From contig NZ_HG942077.1 of assembly GCF_000612665.1 (NCBI RefSeq), forward strand, positions 1-64,000: a DNA stretch of 64,000 nucleotides, in the 5' to 3' direction. The translations under genes and the position numbers were made by a program. The notes below the pieces were generated by a model. That model did no database searches. It was not told the DNA's origin and saw only the letters and a program-made list of their open reading frames with translations. The DNA is from Neobacillus dielmonensis (GTDB lineage Bacteria; Bacillota; Bacilli; Bacillales; Cytobacillaceae). Of the stretch, positions 60,628-64,000 are shown in pieces; within the stretch, counting starts at the first letter, position 1; every line of letters starts with the position of its first letter.

Positions 60628-62211
60628 CTATGCCTTTACCAAACTGTGATTCATCTTTTTAAACTCCGCCGGAGAGAACCCGGTATACTTTTTAAAACTG
60701 CTGCTAAAATAATTGGAATTGGAATAACCTGTTTGTTCAGCCACTTCATAAGTTTTCAGATCACTTTGTTGAAATAGCTCTATTGCCCTGTTCATCCGTT
60801 TTTCCAACAATATTTCGCCGAAATTATACCCTAGTTCAACCTTAAAGAGATTGCTGAGATAGGCATAACTCACATGGACTTCATCTGCAACCGTTTGCAA
60901 ATTTAGACTGGCACATTGATAATGATCATTGATAAAATCAATGGCTTTTTTCACTAGTGTATGCTTTCGATTCCGATTAATGTTTTTGACCATATCAGCT
61001 GCTTCCAGGGCCAATCGTTCAATTTCCGTAAAAATATCATCCATGATCTGCATTTTAATTAATTTGTTTTCCAATTCAAGGATTTTAGTTTCATCCCAAT
61101 TGTTTATGATTTTGGCAGATTCGTAGCCTATTAAATGGACAATTCTAATGGCTAACAGTACCGTGTCCTGTAAAGTCATGTTTCTTTTTATTTTAATTTG
61201 TCTCTTTATCACCTCTAATACTTCTGACACCTTATCAGGCAGCCCAAGAGTAACATATTTTAGCAGTTCATGTTCTACCTCGAATGCGTCCCCCCTTTCC
61301 TCCCACTGAGAGGTATCAATTGCCTCAATGGAATAGGTGCAATTTATGCCCATTATATGACGAAAATCCATCGCTTTCAATGACTCTAAATAAGAATAGC
61401 GAAGGTCCGTCAGCTGTTTATAAACCCTCCCCCTGGTAATTGTAACAGTTGTTTGGAACTTATTTTTTATCAAATTTAGCAATTCTCTTGCCAAATCAGC
61501 AATGGACTGAGCAAACATATCTTTACTTGTTTCTGCACTAAATATAAATAATCCAAATTGTTCACCGTCATCATTTAATACGAAACCCTTTAATGGCGCT
61601 GTTTTAATATATTCCCTGCATTCCTTCATTATGTTGGTTTTCAATGCAGACGGGAATTCCGTTTGATCCAATTTAACAGATAGAGCGACCGATATAGATC
61701 CGACTGGATGGATTCCAATCATAGAAAGCTCTTTGAACATTTCCTGGTTATTTAGAGGCCGGAGACAAAGTGTTTTCAAAAATTGTTGCTGTCGGTACTC
61801 ATGGCTATCATGTATTTGGCATTCTATTTGATTTTCCCGTTCAATTTCCATTGATGCCTGCTCTAATTTTTCAATCAGTTCACTGGTTTCTATGGGTTTC
61901 AAAAGGAAATCAAATGCCTTTAACTGGATAGCCTGATGGGCATATTTAAAATCCTGGTAGCCAGTTAATAGAATAATCTTGGTCTTGGAATTAAACTTCT
62001 TTATAGCTCTTGTCATTTCCAGACCATCCATAAATGGCATTTGGATATCAGAGATAACTATTTGTGGATCGGTTTTCTTAATCACATCTAAACCCTCCAC
62101 TCCATCGGCTGCCAGGCCAGCTAATTCAAACCCATGTTTGGCCCAGGGAATCACCTTCGATAACCCTTTGCGGATAATTCGGTCGTCATCCACAATCACC
62201 ACCTTATGCAT
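60628..62211 (-). CDS. YesN-type response regulator with AraC domain, no partner kinase nearby
   Basis: A 527-residue regulator. Receiver domain with VIVDDDR, phosphoacceptor Asp in VISDIQMPFMDG (about residue 55), LLTGYQDF and FLLKPIE. C-terminal AraC helix-turn-helix pair (LNLQTVADEVHVSYAYLSNLF and LKTYEVAEQTGYSNSNYFSSSF). The ATG at 62211 has AAAGGAGGAG upstream. No histidine kinase gene is adjacent, unlike the pair at 9907-13318. It is transcribed with the MATE-like gene and lies next to a pectate lyase gene, which it may control. A cre-like site lies upstream. Confidence 0.9.
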   Translation of the reverse strand: MHKVVIVDDDRIIRKGLSKVIPWAKHGFELAGLAADGVEGLDVIKKTDPQIVISDIQMPFMDGLEMTRAIKKFNSKTKIILLTGYQDFKYAHQAIQLKAFDFLLKPIETSELIEKLEQASMEIERENQIECQIHDSHEYRQQQFLKTLCLRPLNNQEMFKELSMIGIHPVGSISVALSVKLDQTEFPSALKTNIMKECREYIKTAPLKGFVLNDDGEQFGLFIFSAETSKDMFAQSIADLARELLNLIKNKFQTTVTITRGRVYKQLTDLRYSYLESLKAMDFRHIMGINCTYSIEAIDTSQWEERGDAFEVEHELLKYVTLGLPDKVSEVLEVIKRQIKIKRNMTLQDTVLLAIRIVHLIGYESAKIINNWDETKILELENKLIKMQIMDDIFTEIERLALEAADMVKNINRNRKHTLVKKAIDFINDHYQCASLNLQTVADEVHVSYAYLSNLFKVELGYNFGEILLEKRMNRAIELFQQSDLKTYEVAEQTGYSNSNYFSSSFKKYTGFSPAEFKKMNHSLVKA

Positions 62212-62286
62212 CAATCAAACTCCTCCTTTGGTATGTCGAATGATGGTGGAACAATGGGTACCACTATTTCACCTCACACCATCAAT

Positions 62287-62300
62287 CGGAAACGGTTACA
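62287..62300 (-). promoter_or_regulatory. cre-like CcpA site upstream of the orphan response regulator
   Basis: TGTAACCGTTTCCG on the minus strand fits the cre consensus except at the last base, about 75-90 bases before the start codon. Confidence 0.5.
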
Positions 62301-62400
62301 TTCAAAGCATTTCTCCTTTCTAATATTTTCTATCTATTACTAAAAATAACCTACTCGTCCCTAATGATAAATGGGTCTTAACGTTTATATTTTTGGAAAT

Positions 62401-62436
62401 AAAAAACCAAGGCTATCAGGAAATTCATAGCCTTGG
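62401..62436 (-). terminator. Terminator of the pectate lyase gene
   Basis: Perfect 10-base stem CCAAGGCTAT / ATAGCCTTGG with a ten-base loop and T6 on the minus strand. Confidence 0.92.
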
Positions 62437-62447
62437 CGTACATCCAA

Positions 62448-63758
62448 TTAATCAATCTTTCCAGTTCCTGCCTTTGCTTTTACAAGTGCTGGGACTGATT
62501 GTGTCGGATAAACTTTGGTAAATAAAGTTGGCTGCCAGCCGACATTTTCATCTAACTGTATATCACTGATTTTGTTATGGGCTGCCACTAAATCCACCTG
62601 GCTCCCAGAGCTTTTGCCATTGACAAAAGATCCGTCTTCATAAATGGAAGTTCCCTTCCAATCTTTAATGATTTTCCCTGGATCGACATCTGTGTCAAAA
62701 TCAAAGTAGTTATTTTCCGCATAAATTTTTGATTTGACCCCAACCCCAAGGGCATAATCAAATTCATAATCTGAATTGCTATTAAACTCATAGTAGTTGT
62801 TGTAAACATGGACTTGACCATAACGTACCCTTGGCAGACGCTGCGTTAGGTTCTTGTAATAGTTGTGATGGATGGTGACCTTTAAGTGGCCCTCGTCAGT
62901 AGATTTGCTGTCACTTGAACCAATCAGCGATGTCTTGTCATGGTCCTCTAAGACGTTATAAGAGATGGTTACGTAATCAGCACCGTTAGTCACATCGAGT
63001 AAGCCATCATGCTGCTGGTAGGTCCGTCCAAACACTTTTCCAAAGTCCTCATCATGATGTTTGCCATCGGTAAATTTATTATGATCGATCCACACATTAT
63101 GAGTATTATTGGTCACGGTCAAATTGTCATATTCGGAGTTCCACTCACCATAATCACCGTCTGTTGGATCCCATTGCGGGAAGAAATCAACAGGTGCTTC
63201 AAATTCAATGTTGCGGATAATGATATTTTCTGACTTGTTTAATACAAAGCTGCCGCCGATAATTTTAGCATCATCGCCTATTCCGATGATGGTGGTGTTA
63301 GAGCCAATATTAACGGTTATCTGCTGCTTTTGTCTTTGGGCAGAACGTGCACGAGCATCCTCAAGCGGACCGCTTACTTCGTTATCAAGTCCCCATTTCT
63401 CAGGTTTATAGGCTTCCAGGTAAGCATTAAAATCATAGGCTGGATCTGCGTAAAATTCAGGGCCAATTGGCTGATTATTCTCGTCTACATTAAAATCAAT
63501 CGTGCCCTTAATATAAATAATTTTGGGGGTGTTTAAATTTGCACCGCCAAGGGCCTGTAACAGCTCACTTTTATTAGTTACAGTAAAAATATGATTCACA
63601 TCTGCTTTTGCCCCGCCTGTGGTTCCCTCACCAGAGGCCGCCCAGCCATCGTTTGGTTTAAGGACTTCTGTACCTAAATCAGATGATGCGGCTGAAACCG
63701 AGGATACACTCATTGCTAGTAGAGAGGTTGCTAAAACACTGCTGAATACCTTTTTCAT
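62448..63758 (-). CDS. Secreted pectate lyase (PL1)
   Basis: A 436-residue secreted lyase. Signal peptide about 1-24 (cleaved after SVSA). The right-handed beta-helix core has VWIDHNKFTDGKHHDEDFG, EDHDKTSLIGSSDS and the catalytic LTQRLPRVRYGQVHVYNNY region, whose Arg in RLPRVR is the PL1 base; calcium ligands lie in the Asp-rich DHN/DHDK loops. It cuts polygalacturonate by beta-elimination outside the cell, giving unsaturated oligogalacturonides for the importer. Monocistronic with a cre site in the promoter and a strong terminator. Confidence 0.94.
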   Translation of the reverse strand: MKKVFSSVLATSLLAMSVSSVSAASSDLGTEVLKPNDGWAASGEGTTGGAKADVNHIFTVTNKSELLQALGGANLNTPKIIYIKGTIDFNVDENNQPIGPEFYADPAYDFNAYLEAYKPEKWGLDNEVSGPLEDARARSAQRQKQQITVNIGSNTTIIGIGDDAKIIGGSFVLNKSENIIIRNIEFEAPVDFFPQWDPTDGDYGEWNSEYDNLTVTNNTHNVWIDHNKFTDGKHHDEDFGKVFGRTYQQHDGLLDVTNGADYVTISYNVLEDHDKTSLIGSSDSKSTDEGHLKVTIHHNYYKNLTQRLPRVRYGQVHVYNNYYEFNSNSDYEFDYALGVGVKSKIYAENNYFDFDTDVDPGKIIKDWKGTSIYEDGSFVNGKSSGSQVDLVAAHNKISDIQLDENVGWQPTLFTKVYPTQSVPALVKAKAGTGKID

Positions 63759-63853
63759 ACGCTACACTCCTTTTTCCTTTTTGATAGATTAGCCGGATGG
63801 TTATACGCCATGGCCGCTACTTGCTTATGTATCTAACTACTGAATATTTTAAC

Positions 63854-63867
63854 GGAAAACGTTTTCA
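63854..63867 (-). promoter_or_regulatory. cre site upstream of the pectate lyase gene
   Basis: TGAAAACGTTTTCC on the minus strand has the perfect palindromic core GAAAACGTTTTC and fits cre except the last base. About 95-110 bases before the start codon. Confidence 0.65.
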
Positions 63868-63934
63868 TTAAGAATTTAATATTTTTCGAAAAACCTTTGA
63901 TATTTTTATTGTTTTATCCTTTTATAATCAAAAT

Positions 63935-63973
63935 GGTAGAAAAACAGCCAATTGCTACAGCTGTTTTTCTACC
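63935..63973. terminator. Hairpin at the right edge, probably ending a gene beyond the window
   Basis: Perfect 14-base stem GGTAGAAAAACAGC / GCTGTTTTTCTACC with an 11-base loop; the T run lies inside the stem on either strand. It is probably the terminator of a gene to the right. Confidence 0.6.
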
Positions 63974-64000
63974 CTACTCATATTTTTTTGATGTGGTTGC

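Overview
The window looks like chromosomal DNA of a low-GC Bacillaceae (a Bacillus, Neobacillus or Cytobacillus type). This rests on gene content with B. subtilis counterparts (YesL, YesU, YtcQ/YtcP/YteP, YetA, LplD, LutABC, RhaEW/YuxG), AGGAGG-type ribosome binding sites, sigma-A promoters, CcpA-type cre sites and a GC-rich interspersed repeat of a kind I know from this family. Every supported gene except one AraC regulator (25183-26064) is on the minus strand, so transcription runs right to left. No rRNA, tRNA, CRISPR array or intact mobile element was seen.

The window is a near-complete locus for eating rhamnogalacturonan I (pectin hairy regions). From left to right: a DeoR regulator (48-812); a decayed GH1 gene next to an array of 20-21 bp repeats; rhamnose isomerase and rhamnulokinase (2119-4811); a RhaS-type sugar ABC transporter (5066-9739); a three-component sensor of binding protein, histidine kinase and response regulator (9907-14351); an isomerase of the L-fucose/L-arabinose superfamily (14467-15963); GH35, GH2 and DUF5107-TPR genes (16508-25030) with a divergent AraC regulator; a giant secreted esterase-lyase (26108-31171); an intracellular operon of YesU, YesL, GH28, GH106-like and CE4 proteins (31538-37628); a membrane-bound AraC regulator and the YtcQ-YteP-YtcP importer (37773-43906); an oligogalacturonate lyase and YetA (44098-47898); a GH105 hydrolase, LplD and a CE12 esterase (48071-52362); the rhamnulose-1-phosphate aldolase/lactaldehyde dehydrogenase fusion (52637-54706); LutABC (54976-57882); a C39-like peptidase; a response regulator with a MATE-like transporter; and a secreted PL1 pectate lyase.

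Inferred working model: pectate lyase and the CE12-PL11 protein cut and deacetylate polymer outside the cell. YtcQ-YteP-YtcP imports unsaturated oligosaccharides, which cytoplasmic GH105, LplD, GH28, GH106-like, PL22, CE12 and CE4 enzymes take apart. GH2 and GH35 enzymes probably remove galactosyl side chains. Free L-rhamnose enters by RhaTPQS and passes through RhaA, RhaB and RhaEW to dihydroxyacetone phosphate and L-lactate. LutABC then oxidises L-lactate to pyruvate.

The regulatory layers can be read in the DNA. A 23-24 bp box recurs upstream of four rhamnogalacturonan operons. A second, CCGAAAGTT-type box lies upstream of the RhaTPQS operon and the isomerase gene. A nearly identical promoter-operator drives rhaEW and lutABC. 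Seven cre-like sites point to carbon catabolite control. The boxes are the least expected observations and are directly testable.
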